A stretch of DNA of 64,000 bases from Candidatus Dadabacteria bacterium. Its GTDB lineage: Bacteria > Desulfobacterota_D > UBA1144 > Nemesobacterales > Nemesobacteraceae. Both the position numbers and the translations under genes were made by a program. The DNA lies in contig JAJDTG010000015.1 of assembly GCA_022827275.1 (NCBI GenBank), forward strand, positions 62,001 through 126,000. Direction: 5' to 3'. The notes below the pieces were generated by a model. It was not told the origin of the DNA, did no database searches, and was given only the letters and a program-made list of their open reading frames with translations. Below, in pieces: positions 9,849 to 19,423 of this stretch (its first letter is position 1; the number at the start of each line of letters is the position of its first letter).

Positions 9849-11393
9849 TTATTTGTATTTCTTTGCTCCCCTGATGTTCTTGTGATCCTGGGGAAGAACT
9901 GTTTCTTTTTCCTGCTCCTCAAACAGCGGCAACACCTTGTCCCTCCCGTTTTTAAGAATCTCCCTTACCTGCTTGTACCCTGTAAGTCCTTTCCTGTTGG
10001 CCACCCTGCATGCGTCGTTGAGTCTTTTGGGATAATCATTGGAGAGCTTCCTCAACCCCAGAAACGTCCTGTAGACCTGCTCCACATGATCTTTTAACTC
10101 AAACTGACGCTCAAGCCATTCACTTACCTCCTCCCCCTGATTCTTTGCCCAGTTCCGAAGACTCCGCGGATTCCACCTGTAATGTTGCTGATGTCCCCTG
10201 GGCATGTGAGAGAACTCGGTACAGTAACGCCTTGTGCTCCGTCTATGCTGCGCTATGATCCTGCCTTTGAGGTAGATCGTCACAATGTTCTGTGAGGCGT
10301 GAATCTCTACCCTCTTGCCCCTGTGAACGCAGGGAACCGAGTACAGAACCTTTTTGTACTCCACATGATAATCAATGTTCACCTTCGCTGTCTTTATCTC
10401 AGTGTAGATGTAGGGATACGGAGGCAGGGGTTTGAGAGCGGGCAAATCAATCTTATCGAATTCATCCCGCCGGCATCCCTCTTCCTTCTGGAAGGGCTTT
10501 TTGTTCAGCTTCTCAACAAGCCCCTTTGCGCGTTTGTTGAGCTCTGCAATGGAGAAGAACTTCTCGTTTCTTATCGGAGCCAGAACGCTTCTCTCCACTA
10601 TCTGCACAGCCTTCTCCGCCCTGGCCTTGTCCCGGGGCTCGCGGGGTCTTGTCGGGATTACTATCGTATTGTAGTGATTCGCCCATTGAGCGTAAGCGGG
10701 GTTCGTATCGGGATCGTAACGGCACGCCCTTGAAACACCGCTTTTAAGATTGTCGGGCACTATTATCTCAGGAACCCCTCCGAAGAACTCAAGCATCCGT
10801 GTGTGACTCCCAAGCCAGTCGGGAAGGGTCTGTGACGCGGTGGCTTCGGCAAAGGTGTAATTCGACGCCCCCATGACCCCGACGAATATCTGAGCCTTCG
10901 TAACTTCTCCCGTATGTGGGTCCGTTATGTTCACTGCAGGCCCGGAGTAATCCACAAAGCACTTCTCCCCGGCCTTATGCACCTGCACCATTGAGGGTGG
11001 CCTGTTCTCTTTACGCCACGCATTGTACAGCTCGCAGAACCGAGTATAGCTGTAACAGTCTTTGCCCTTGTTGGCTTCGATGTACTCTTCCCAAAGAAGC
11101 TGCCTCGTCACCCCCTTTTTGGTGAGTTCCTTGTTTATATAAGAGAAGTCAGGCAGCACCTTGCCATCATAGACTGCCTCGGGCCTGGGATAGAGAATCT
11201 CCTCAAGCTTCTGATCATTAAGATCTTCGGGGAGGGGACATTGCAGACCCGCTTTCTCAGCCTTGCGAATTATATCGTTAACGCTGCTTTTGGCCTTGTT
11301 AACGCTTTGGCCGATCTTCATGGTTGAGAGATTCAGGGACCTGAGCCTCAGGACCTCTCTTATTGTTCTCGTATCCATTCTTCTTCTCGGCAT
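9849..11393 (-). CDS. istA: IS21-family transposase IstA
   Basis: N-terminal HTH plus DDE core (CFVDYSGPAVNI...EIIVPDNLKSGV...RARAEKAVQIVER). Confidence 0.95.
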   Translation of the reverse strand: MPRRRMDTRTIREVLRLRSLNLSTMKIGQSVNKAKSSVNDIIRKAEKAGLQCPLPEDLNDQKLEEILYPRPEAVYDGKVLPDFSYINKELTKKGVTRQLLWEEYIEANKGKDCYSYTRFCELYNAWRKENRPPSMVQVHKAGEKCFVDYSGPAVNITDPHTGEVTKAQIFVGVMGASNYTFAEATASQTLPDWLGSHTRMLEFFGGVPEIIVPDNLKSGVSRACRYDPDTNPAYAQWANHYNTIVIPTRPREPRDKARAEKAVQIVERSVLAPIRNEKFFSIAELNKRAKGLVEKLNKKPFQKEEGCRRDEFDKIDLPALKPLPPYPYIYTEIKTAKVNIDYHVEYKKVLYSVPCVHRGKRVEIHASQNIVTIYLKGRIIAQHRRSTRRYCTEFSHMPRGHQQHYRWNPRSLRNWAKNQGEEVSEWLERQFELKDHVEQVYRTFLGLRKLSNDYPKRLNDACRVANRKGLTGYKQVREILKNGRDKVLPLFEEQEKETVLPQDHKNIRGAKKYK

Positions 11394-11530
11394 CTTGTTA
11401 CCTCCTTGCCTCAGATTGCAAGCAGGTTAACAAAACGCTTTTTAATGATGTTTTCGGGAAGAAGAAAAAGGGGGGATTCAGCCGTCCGAATTCGCTCGTA
11501 ACTACCGTCCGAATTCAGTCGTAATATGCA

Positions 11531-11535
11531 AACGT
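11531..11535. repeat. Right copy of target-site duplication AACGT
   Basis: AACGT follows TCGTAATATGCA. Confidence 0.85.
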
Positions 11536-11620
11536 GGAAGGAAATGAAGAATGGAACAACCAGTTACCCTCTGGTGTCGTCTGTTGGCTTGCTGGTTTAC
11601 AAAAATGCCAACAGAAATAA

Positions 11621-12031
11621 ATGAACAATTTTTTAGCTCGCTTTGCTTTAGAAAGAGGGAAAATAAAAGAAAAAGCAGGGGAAATAATTGTCGACCCTCG
11701 ATTATTTGAACCCAATAGCCAATTACTTCTATCCACTGCACGAATAGAGGATTTAACTTGTGCGGAGATAAAAGAAGTAGGAATTAATGTTGCTAGAAAA
11801 CACAAGACTGCAAAACATCTTTACGGATGGGCACAATTTTCTAGGAATGTAATAAATGAGATTGGTCTTGAAATTGACGATGACCCACCACCATCTCGAC
11901 ACTCTGATATAAAAGGTTGGCCGAAAGAAAAAGAAAAACGAGTGAGTATGAGACGTGAATTAGCACTAAAATCGAAACCAGTCTTACTAGAAGAAAAAAT
12001 TCCTATAAACAAAACAGAAGCATTAGATTAA
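11621..12031 (+). CDS. Conserved protein of unknown function, third gene of the DUF6941-like operon
   Basis: Start directly follows the reconstructed upstream stop; FEPNSQLLLSTARIEDLTCAEIKEVG...DPPPSRHSDIKGWPKEKEKR looks conserved. Confidence 0.6.
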   Translation: MNNFLARFALERGKIKEKAGEIIVDPRLFEPNSQLLLSTARIEDLTCAEIKEVGINVARKHKTAKHLYGWAQFSRNVINEIGLEIDDDPPPSRHSDIKGWPKEKEKRVSMRRELALKSKPVLLEEKIPINKTEALD

Positions 12032-12367
12032 TAACTCCCAAAAAAACCAAAACTCATAGAACCGATTCCCGCAACTTTGGGTCAGATTGTTAAGTCGTTC
12101 TTTATCAAAGCCCCAAAACCTAAGAAGCTTTCTAAGAAAAACAAGAAAAGTCAGTCCTAACCTACTTAATCTTGGCTAGTTTTGTATCGTGCTTTCAAGT
12201 TTGAAACGCAACAGGTGGATTAGTACCGAAGAATACCTGATTGGGGGTTTTTGTGTTATTCGCTTTTTTAAGAGTGGGAATAACTTTTTAAGCTTACAAG
12301 CTGTGTTGCTTCAGAACATAGGCAGTGCTCTTAGTTCTTTGAAGATCCAAGTCCGCAAAAGCCAGTA

Positions 12368-12574
12368 TTATTTCTCTACCAATCCCAGAACATCTAAGAT
12401 TTTAAGAGCGCTTGACAGCTGAATGTCTTGTTTTTGCTGCTCAAAGCGCGAGATCGTCGGTTGACTTACCTCCGCTATAGTGGCCAGGCGGCGCTGGGAG
12501 ATTTTTCGTTCCTTGCGCCGCTTTATTGCTTCTTTGACAAGTAAGTCCCAATTGAGTCGAATGTCCCGTTCCAT
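12368..12574 (-). CDS. hipB: HipB-like XRE antitoxin
   Basis: RRKERKISQRRLATIAEVSQPTISRFEQQKQDIQLSSALKILDVLGL; overlaps the 3' end of hipA. Confidence 0.8.
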   Translation of the reverse strand: MERDIRLNWDLLVKEAIKRRKERKISQRRLATIAEVSQPTISRFEQQKQDIQLSSALKILDVLGLVEK

Positions 12575-13734
12575 CTTTTCTCCATTTGCCGATGTAGTTT
12601 GTCTTTAATGTCCTGGCCGATACCCTTCGAAGCATCAACGACGCTGTGGGCTTTGTCGAGACGGCTGGCGAAATCCGAAACTGCCAGCATGACCGCTCTG
12701 TCAGGCAGGCCGAACAGCTTGCCCAGCCGGATCATGTTCTTCGCGCCGATCTTGCCGATTCGCATGTTCTCGGTCCCTGAAATCCCCAGTGCCAGTGTCT
12801 GATATTGCGGGTAGCAGGCGGCTGCAACGAGATCATAGCAGGGCGCGAGGCGTAGTCCGCTTTCTGTATGCTCCATAGCGAAGTTTTTAAGATGTGCATC
12901 TGTATTTCCCGTGAGAATACAGGCCATTACCCGGCGAAACAGTGTATCGCACTCTGCCCGCAGGCATATGTCGCCATTTTGGATAATGAAATCGGCCATG
13001 TGCTCGTAGCAGCCCTCATACTTGTCCTCCGAGTGGTTACCGAGCAGCTGGTTAAATTCCTCGAAGTGAATTCGCTCGCCGTCTTCAGTCCTGTCAAACC
13101 GTTTGACGAGCAGAGATCTATCCGCAACGCCTTGGAGCGGCGCCAAGGTCATCTCCGCAACGGTGTCTTCCTTAAGAAGGGCTGCGCACGCCTGCGTAGT
13201 TACACACTCAAGCCCCAGGATATCGGGCAGCACAGGGGAGGGAAGCTTGGCTATATGGGTTGCCCGTTCACCGCGCCCTACAGGGCGAAACACGCGGCCT
13301 TCCTTTATTGCGCCCAGTTTTGGCTGAACCCCGCAAAGAGACGCCCTTGCTGAAAGCGCCGCAATGTTTTCCGGGTCGTCGTGGTCGATTTTAATGTCCC
13401 CGGCAGGATCCGGGTCAATGATGCTTACGGCGCCGGCAAGGTCTGTGCCGAAGGCAAGCAGCAGCGGGAAACGGTCGTCCCTCTGCAGGCCGAGTGCGCG
13501 TGCCTGCGCATCCTTAAGCCAGCCCTCGGCGCATAGATTGTCAAAGAAAGGATGCAGTCCGTATTTGCTTAAATGAGGCTCGGTCCGAAGCGGCAGCGTG
13601 TAGGAAATAGCAGGCGAAGAGCTTTGCAGATAGCCCTCGTCGTAAGTGAATACGCATCGGCTTCCAGCCTCCTGCGAGAGAACGCCGGCGAAAGTATCCT
13701 TGTAATATACTTTGCCCCAGAGATTGGTTGCCAT
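12523..13734 (-). CDS. hipA: HipA-family serine/threonine kinase toxin
   Basis: GKVYYKDTFAGVLSQEAGSRCVFTYDEGYL...LSYTLPLR-type N-subdomain and HipA C-domain (DRSLLVKRFDR...GNTDAHLKNFA). Confidence 0.95.
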   Translation of the reverse strand: MATNLWGKVYYKDTFAGVLSQEAGSRCVFTYDEGYLQSSSPAISYTLPLRTEPHLSKYGLHPFFDNLCAEGWLKDAQARALGLQRDDRFPLLLAFGTDLAGAVSIIDPDPAGDIKIDHDDPENIAALSARASLCGVQPKLGAIKEGRVFRPVGRGERATHIAKLPSPVLPDILGLECVTTQACAALLKEDTVAEMTLAPLQGVADRSLLVKRFDRTEDGERIHFEEFNQLLGNHSEDKYEGCYEHMADFIIQNGDICLRAECDTLFRRVMACILTGNTDAHLKNFAMEHTESGLRLAPCYDLVAAACYPQYQTLALGISGTENMRIGKIGAKNMIRLGKLFGLPDRAVMLAVSDFASRLDKAHSVVDASKGIGQDIKDKLHRQMEKRWNGTFDSIGTYLSKKQ

Positions 13735-13979
13735 TGATTCAATCCGTCTAATTATTGTTAATAGTATTAGAGATTATAAAATATATTTTGTCAAACATGG
13801 ATATTGTAACATTTAAATAAAATAGGATTAATCAAACAAGCCCTTAAATAGTTTAATAATCAAATATATTTGATCCATTTTCCAAATAAGAATTTGTCAG
13901 TAGTTTTGGTTCCTGCAAATTGTAGGGACGGAACTATATACCTTGTTAACCAGAGGAGGCTGGATAAAGCACCTGGAAA

Positions 13980-14306
13980 CTAGGAATACAAAAGAGGTTT
14001 ACCGACTTGCATGCTTGAAGGCAAAGTAGGGACATTTCTATAAGAGCAGTGCTCACACGGTCGCTTTAACTCTTCAGTAAATTTCATAGCAATTTCGTGT
14101 ATTTCACGCTGGAGATCTTTATCCCCACGGTACTCTAAAGGCACTTCAACAGTTGCACAGTTGCCCTCTGCATTGCGTTTGTAGGTTAAGGTGTAGATTC
14201 TATAAATTTTTCCTTTCCTTTCTAGTCTTATCAGTTTTGCTCTCGGGTCTGTCTGCAATCTTAGCCGACTGAGCCAACAAGGCAATCTAATGTTTGGGGA
14301 TAACAT
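13980..14306 (-). CDS. Hypothetical protein
   Basis: 108-aa ORF in an otherwise non-coding gap; no recognised domain. Confidence 0.3.
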   Translation of the reverse strand: MLSPNIRLPCWLSRLRLQTDPRAKLIRLERKGKIYRIYTLTYKRNAEGNCATVEVPLEYRGDKDLQREIHEIAMKFTEELKRPCEHCSYRNVPTLPSSMQVGKPLLYS

Positions 14307-14401
14307 ACAGTGCTAGCCAAGATTTTCGGAGTTTTTGGGTGGTCGGTTTCTTTCTCAAATACAGTCCGAGATGTTTTATAAGAAGAAGAGTAGCTGCGCG
14401 A

Positions 14402-15481
14402 CTAGAAGGAATATTTTTCGCAACCGTCAACATCCTCATTGTCCTCATAATCATATACGAATGCTACGCTTTGTTCGGCGCGCGTTATTGCCACATACAA
14501 TTTAGAACGGCTTGTTGGTGCAAGATCACTGCTATTGTCTTTCAGCCACTTTTTTATCGGAATGGTTGGATAAATAAGCACTCTTTCGAAAGAAAGTCCT
14601 TTGGATTCCCCAAAATTCATAACTGGAGCATAGTCTTTTACCTCAACGTCTTCTCTATTCCGCAGTTGCATTGGCCTATACCTGGAAAGGTAACAATCTA
14701 CATCTTTTTGCCTAACCAGGAACACTCCATCATGATTCGTTGAACGCTTGTTGCCTGACTGGGTCTGCGGACGCTGATAAAACAATTTATTTGATAAATC
14801 GCAAATCGCTGGAATGCTGCGGTAGTTTATTCTGAGTAGTTGATCATCTACTTCAATATTTGAGATATCCTCGAAAAAATCGAGGATCTTATCTCTTGCG
14901 TATTGATTATTTCTAGCGGAGTTGCTCGTGGAGTAAGTTGCCTGACGCAGGTCACCCACAAGAAGGGTATTGATGTTAGAGTCAAAGAGCAATCTAAGAA
15001 AATCAAGATCATAACCAGACAAATCCTGCACCTCATCAATAAACAAATAGTGGTAAATCCGAGATAACCTGTCTAAAACTTTTCCGTCGCTTGCTTTGTT
15101 ACATTTTAAGAGAAATTTTGATATCTTGTCCGAGTAGATTTTTTGTCTCCCATCAAAATAATGTTTTTTAATGTCGCTTTCCTTACTGTATGGAGCAGAT
15201 CTGCTGTTGACCAAATTCATCCCTTTAATGTCATGATCAAATAAACCTCCTTGATAAGGTCTTGCACCGTGTTGCAACAGTGTCGAAAACCATGTCTGTA
15301 CAGTGATATTGCCCGGCATGAATTTATTTTTCTCTGTTATCTTTTTTCTTATTTCTGCCTCGTTTGCTTCCGTGAAGGTGGTCATCAAGACATTCTTGTC
15401 TTTTATCTTTAATGCCTCTTCCACGAGGAGGGTGGTCTTGCCGGAACCGGCGGCCGCAACAATAAGCCTGTTATTTTTCAT
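14402..15481 (-). CDS. gajB: UvrD/PcrA-like helicase, GajB-like (Gabija)
   Basis: Walker A AAAGSGKTTLLVEEAL, FIDEVQDLSGYDLDFLRLLF, motif V/VI (SKGLSFERVLIYP; KLYVAITRAEQSV); TAATG overlap with gajA. Confidence 0.8.
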   Translation of the reverse strand: MKNNRLIVAAAGSGKTTLLVEEALKIKDKNVLMTTFTEANEAEIRKKITEKNKFMPGNITVQTWFSTLLQHGARPYQGGLFDHDIKGMNLVNSRSAPYSKESDIKKHYFDGRQKIYSDKISKFLLKCNKASDGKVLDRLSRIYHYLFIDEVQDLSGYDLDFLRLLFDSNINTLLVGDLRQATYSTSNSARNNQYARDKILDFFEDISNIEVDDQLLRINYRSIPAICDLSNKLFYQRPQTQSGNKRSTNHDGVFLVRQKDVDCYLSRYRPMQLRNREDVEVKDYAPVMNFGESKGLSFERVLIYPTIPIKKWLKDNSSDLAPTSRSKLYVAITRAEQSVAFVYDYEDNEDVDGCEKYSF

Positions 15482-17133
15482 TATTTGGTTCCGATCGCTT
15501 TTAATATGTACCGCGGGAATTTCACGGTTCGCTTTGTGTTAAATATTTTCAAAGCGCAGTCGGTCTTGTTCGCCTTCATAAATTTAAGTAGGGCCTCATC
15601 GGTTCTGTGAGATGTACCGAAAATTTTATTCAGCCTGCTTCTGCTATTTTTTCTAAGCAGGTTAGGTTCTAGAGTGTTGTAGTTAAAATCTGGAGGGAGA
15701 CCGCCATTCTTTGCTTCTCTCACTTTCTTATCAAAGTGAATCTTGATGTTTTTCTTGCTGCTTCCTCCAAGGTACTTGGAGTACTTTTTTCTCACGGCCT
15801 CAATATCGCCATCGTTATCTGTAACCACTACGACATTCTTGCCTATTTTTTCCGCTACTTCCAGAAACCTTAAGAATGAAGTGCCGACGGAGATAACGTC
15901 AATTCCGTCTTCAATGGGTAACCTGTCTTCATTATGAATCATATAGGCTTTCTGCACGATTAACTCATCGGAATCACCTTCTACTAAGATTGCTTTCTTG
16001 CACAAGATAAGCCGGAGGGTATCGTATCCAGCCAGCTTCGAGAAGAAATCTTTAGTATTTGAACCCAGTTCGTTTAGCCTTGTGCTCTTAGAGTCGTTTA
16101 AGAATATCAATTGATCCAGCCCCAGCTTGTTTGCGACAAAACTTGAATGCGTAGATACGATGAGTTGTTTTTCCTTAAGGTTGGCCGAAATTCTTTTTAA
16201 AAGTTCATTTAATTTCGAGTGAGACAAGTGATTCTCCGGTTCTTCGAGAAGAATAACGTTGGCCTCTTGAGATTTCTTGTGACTCATCGCAAGATTGGCT
16301 TTAACGATGCTCTGTTCTCCTCTTCCAACATAATGAAGCGGGATATCGTCAAGATAAGTCATTAGGCTTGTTTCCCATGCATTCTGTGTGGAAAGATCAA
16401 CTGATATTTTGATATCTTTGTCTGTAATATTCGCATTTTCTTTAATTTTTTTGTTGATGGACTGCACGGATTTCTCATTCATAAAAGCTTCCTTCATCTT
16501 TCTGTGAGCCTGAGAAATTTCTACCCGTTCTCTGTCCTCCAAGTTTTCTCGGATAATCCTTGAAATATAAATATCCGAACCGTTCAGAACGCGCGCACGA
16601 GCGGAATCTATTAACGCTGACTTGATAGGGATGCTTCTACTAGTAATTGTATCTCTGGCGAATGATCGCCAAGAGATTTTGTAGTACTCTATAGGTATGG
16701 TTTTGATGCCGCCCGTTTTAACCAGTTCCGCATATTCCGATTGATATTGGTCATCAAATTCAATTCGGAATGAGACACCACTGCCAGAGCTCTTTTCACT
16801 GTTGTTATTGCCCTTAAGTCGTGCAAGTGCCGGACAGTCTTCACCGGATAAGAACAACTCAATCGAAATATAAGGAGGTGTTTGAGGTGGGTCCGTCTCG
16901 AGGCTTTCGATATACTTTTTTTCTACCTCTTTATTGAAGAGATACTGAGAAAGTTCATTTTTTAGGTACCTGCCATTCAGTACGCCTGAGAGAGCAAGAT
17001 GTATAGCCTCAAGTATCGTGGATTTCCCTGCCTCATTATTCCCGACGAGTATATTTATGCCCTCATTCAGTCCGAGAGAAAATTCGCCCTCGAAGCACTT
17101 AAAATTCTCAATTTTTACTTTGTCTATACGCAT
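15481..17133 (-). CDS. gajA: OLD-family ATPase/TOPRIM nuclease, GajA-like (Gabija)
   Basis: ILVGNNEAGKSTILEAIHLAL, VILLEEPENHLSHSKL, TOPRIM AILVEGDSDELIV and VVVTDNDGD. Confidence 0.9.
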   Translation of the reverse strand: MRIDKVKIENFKCFEGEFSLGLNEGINILVGNNEAGKSTILEAIHLALSGVLNGRYLKNELSQYLFNKEVEKKYIESLETDPPQTPPYISIELFLSGEDCPALARLKGNNNSEKSSGSGVSFRIEFDDQYQSEYAELVKTGGIKTIPIEYYKISWRSFARDTITSRSIPIKSALIDSARARVLNGSDIYISRIIRENLEDRERVEISQAHRKMKEAFMNEKSVQSINKKIKENANITDKDIKISVDLSTQNAWETSLMTYLDDIPLHYVGRGEQSIVKANLAMSHKKSQEANVILLEEPENHLSHSKLNELLKRISANLKEKQLIVSTHSSFVANKLGLDQLIFLNDSKSTRLNELGSNTKDFFSKLAGYDTLRLILCKKAILVEGDSDELIVQKAYMIHNEDRLPIEDGIDVISVGTSFLRFLEVAEKIGKNVVVVTDNDGDIEAVRKKYSKYLGGSSKKNIKIHFDKKVREAKNGGLPPDFNYNTLEPNLLRKNSRSRLNKIFGTSHRTDEALLKFMKANKTDCALKIFNTKRTVKFPRYILKAIGTK

Positions 17134-17397
17134 TCTGAACTCCGTAAAAGTTAAATAGTTGTATTATTTTACCCACAGTTTTTTGGAAGAGTCTGACAAA
17201 CTTGCAGAATCCACCTGTATAAAGATTCTCCGACGGCTATTAATATCTGGGATAGGTAGGGATAACTGTATAGCTTAGAAAATCATAAAGAGAGAAAAGA
17301 AACTCAACGGTTATGATCCAAAACCTATTAGACATTGTTATAACAAAGCGAGACAATACAATTCTTTACGGTTCGGGGCGCTAGAAGAGAGAACAGA

Positions 17398-18282
17398 ATG
17401 AGCTTATTTGAAACGGACAACTGGGAGTCGGAGAAGGTTTATCGTACTGATTCCGGCGATATGGTTCGGAGCAAGCAGGAGAGGTTTGTTGCCAATCTTC
17501 TTACTTCAGAGGGTGTTTCCTTCGAATATGAAAGGGAACTGTCTAGCTGGGATGGTTCTTTCCGCTACCCGGACTTTACTCTCTTTATCAAAGGCGAACT
17601 GTATTACTGGGAACACTGGGGGATGGTTGATGATTACTCTTACCGACAATACATTGCCAGGAAGATCAGGTGGTATCGTGAGCACGGCTACTATGACTAC
17701 CTGATTCAGACATGGGGAGGGGGCGACAGAGACTTGAGGGGGCAGGTTCTGGCCGAGTTGCACAGGTTGAGGAAACCCAAACGCAGGAAAATCGGATACA
17801 AGCCTGTTTCCGATTCCCATGCTGGCTGGAAGACGGGACATGAACGCCTGACGGAAAAGCTAGAGAAGACGGTTAGACATAAAATGTCTCGGTCCAGGGC
17901 TGCGAAGAAACCTAGGAACAGAAAGACACCGCAATCTCCCCGTGGCCAGCAACCCGAAACAGCCTATAGGCCTGAAGAAGAGGACTCTGTTGGATTTATT
18001 AATCAAGATAGCGGACAGAACACGCGGGGATGGGTCATACCCCTTGCCGTAATCTTAACGCTTTTTATTCTCGGCGCTTTTTTTAGTTCCATACAGGTGC
18101 CCGAGCCAGTCACCAAGTCGAAAGCACTGAAAGCTGTTTCGCAGAAGCCGGAACCGGAAAAAGAATTGGAAACAGTAAAAAAGCCTCATTCAACCACCCA
18201 GGAGATTAAGACTGGGGAACCGATAACGGAAAAGAAGGAAAAAGAAGAGATGTTTTATATGGGAATCAAGATATCTCAATGA
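17398..18282 (+). CDS. PD-(D/E)XK-like nuclease-domain protein with C-terminal TM segment
   Basis: MVRSKQERFVANLLTSEGVSFEYERELSSWDGSFRYPDFTLFIKGELYYWEHWGMVDDYSYRQY; TM WVIPLAVILTLFILGAFFSSI. Confidence 0.65.
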   Translation: MSLFETDNWESEKVYRTDSGDMVRSKQERFVANLLTSEGVSFEYERELSSWDGSFRYPDFTLFIKGELYYWEHWGMVDDYSYRQYIARKIRWYREHGYYDYLIQTWGGGDRDLRGQVLAELHRLRKPKRRKIGYKPVSDSHAGWKTGHERLTEKLEKTVRHKMSRSRAAKKPRNRKTPQSPRGQQPETAYRPEEEDSVGFINQDSGQNTRGWVIPLAVILTLFILGAFFSSIQVPEPVTKSKALKAVSQKPEPEKELETVKKPHSTTQEIKTGEPITEKKEKEEMFYMGIKISQ

Positions 18283-18552
18283 AAAACTAAGTGTTCCCCT
18301 CTTTTTTTTACGGAATTTTTGGCTAGTTATGTGTATAATTCCCCCTTCAGAAGGTAGGTGAATGAGGCTGTGGGAAGGCATAACGCAAGGCAGGAATCCA
18401 CTATGGAAAACATCTCGAAGGTAGCCAGAGGCATGCTTGGTAAGAGACTTAGTTACAAGGAACTCACGAAAGAACTGTCACCTGAGAGTGAGTGGGTGAT
18501 TTTGTTAGTCTGTAAAGATAATCATGGTATATTCATGTGACATAGGTGAAAA

Positions 18553-19095
18553 ATGAAAATGCGATTGACAAAGATACTGGCTTTCTTTTTTCTAGGATTT
18601 CTTATTTCTGCAAGCGTGCAAGCGAACCAACTGGCAGCGGAGGACGAAGAATTCATTGACACTTATATGAGACAGTTTCAGCTTTTTAACAATTGTGAAC
18701 AGATTGGATTGAGTGTAGCCATTGAGAGACAATCCTCAAAGTTGAATTTAACGGAGAAAGCAATAACTAACGCCGTAGAATCGAGACTGCGTTCTGCTCG
18801 TATTTTTACTGATAGCTACAATAATTTCTTAGATGTAGATGTAACCATAGTGGGACCTGCATACAACATATATGTCGCATTTGTAAAATCTCTTGAGGAC
18901 TACCGCTTGAGCGAACATCTTTCCTCTCCCCTTCCTATAGTTGGTTCAGCACACACATGGCGTATGGGGTCTACTGGTGTACACGCCGGACAAGAAGGCT
19001 TTATCTTATCACGACTTTCGCAAATAGTTGACGGGTTCCTAGTTGACTATTTTAAGGCGAATCAGGAGAAATACTGTAGCAAGAAAGGGAACTAA
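18553..19095 (+). CDS. Secreted hypothetical protein
   Basis: N-terminal signal-peptide-like sequence MKMRLTKILAFFFLGFLISASVQA. Confidence 0.5.
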   Translation: MKMRLTKILAFFFLGFLISASVQANQLAAEDEEFIDTYMRQFQLFNNCEQIGLSVAIERQSSKLNLTEKAITNAVESRLRSARIFTDSYNNFLDVDVTIVGPAYNIYVAFVKSLEDYRLSEHLSSPLPIVGSAHTWRMGSTGVHAGQEGFILSRLSQIVDGFLVDYFKANQEKYCSKKGN

Positions 19096-19195
19096 CTGCA
19101 CCTGTGTGGCTCTGACAACGTTTTACGAATAAAGAGAAAAATCAAAGTGGCTAGCCACATTCAATGTGCTATACTTTAGGTGTGGAGGTTGCCCT

Positions 19196-19423
19196 ATGCC
19201 AGACTCGGATGGAAAATTTACCCAAGCAGAATTTAATACATTGTCTCAGTGGCTAGCCAGTAATAATATAAAATGTGCTTCATGTGGCCATAGAGGTCTA
19301 TCCATAGGGACTTATCAAGTACAGATAAATTGCTCTAAGCCTGGATTAAGCTATCCGGGAATGCTCGTGGTATGTAGCAAGTGTTCATATTATAACATCT
19401 TTGGATTGGAGGGAAAATTATGA
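19196..19423 (+). CDS. Small zinc-ribbon-like protein
   Basis: CASCGH...CSKC pairs; GGAGG 8 nt before ATG at 19196. Confidence 0.55.
   Translation: MPDSDGKFTQAEFNTLSQWLASNNIKCASCGHRGLSIGTYQVQINCSKPGLSYPGMLVVCSKCSYYNIFGLEGKL

Larger units (their letters stand above)
8878..11530 (-). mobile_element. IS21-family insertion sequence (2653 bp)
   Basis: Perfect 12-bp terminal IR TGCATATTACGA/TCGTAATATGCA, internal GAATTCGGACGG repeats at both ends, istA/istB pair, 5-bp TSD. Confidence 0.95.
8405..11620 (+). pseudogene. Conserved unknown gene disrupted by IS21 insertion (8405..8877 + 11536..11620; reconstructs to 185 aa)
   Basis: Removing the IS and one TSD copy joins ...KGKIAYSGIFN|VEGNEEWNNQLPSGVVCWLAGLQKCQQK* in frame; 473+85=558 nt. 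The stop directly precedes the ATG of the next gene (11621). Confidence 0.85.

Noticed and set aside
18358-18540. 60-aa plus-strand ORF before the secreted protein
   Set aside because: Weak coding character and no clear RBS; left unannotated.
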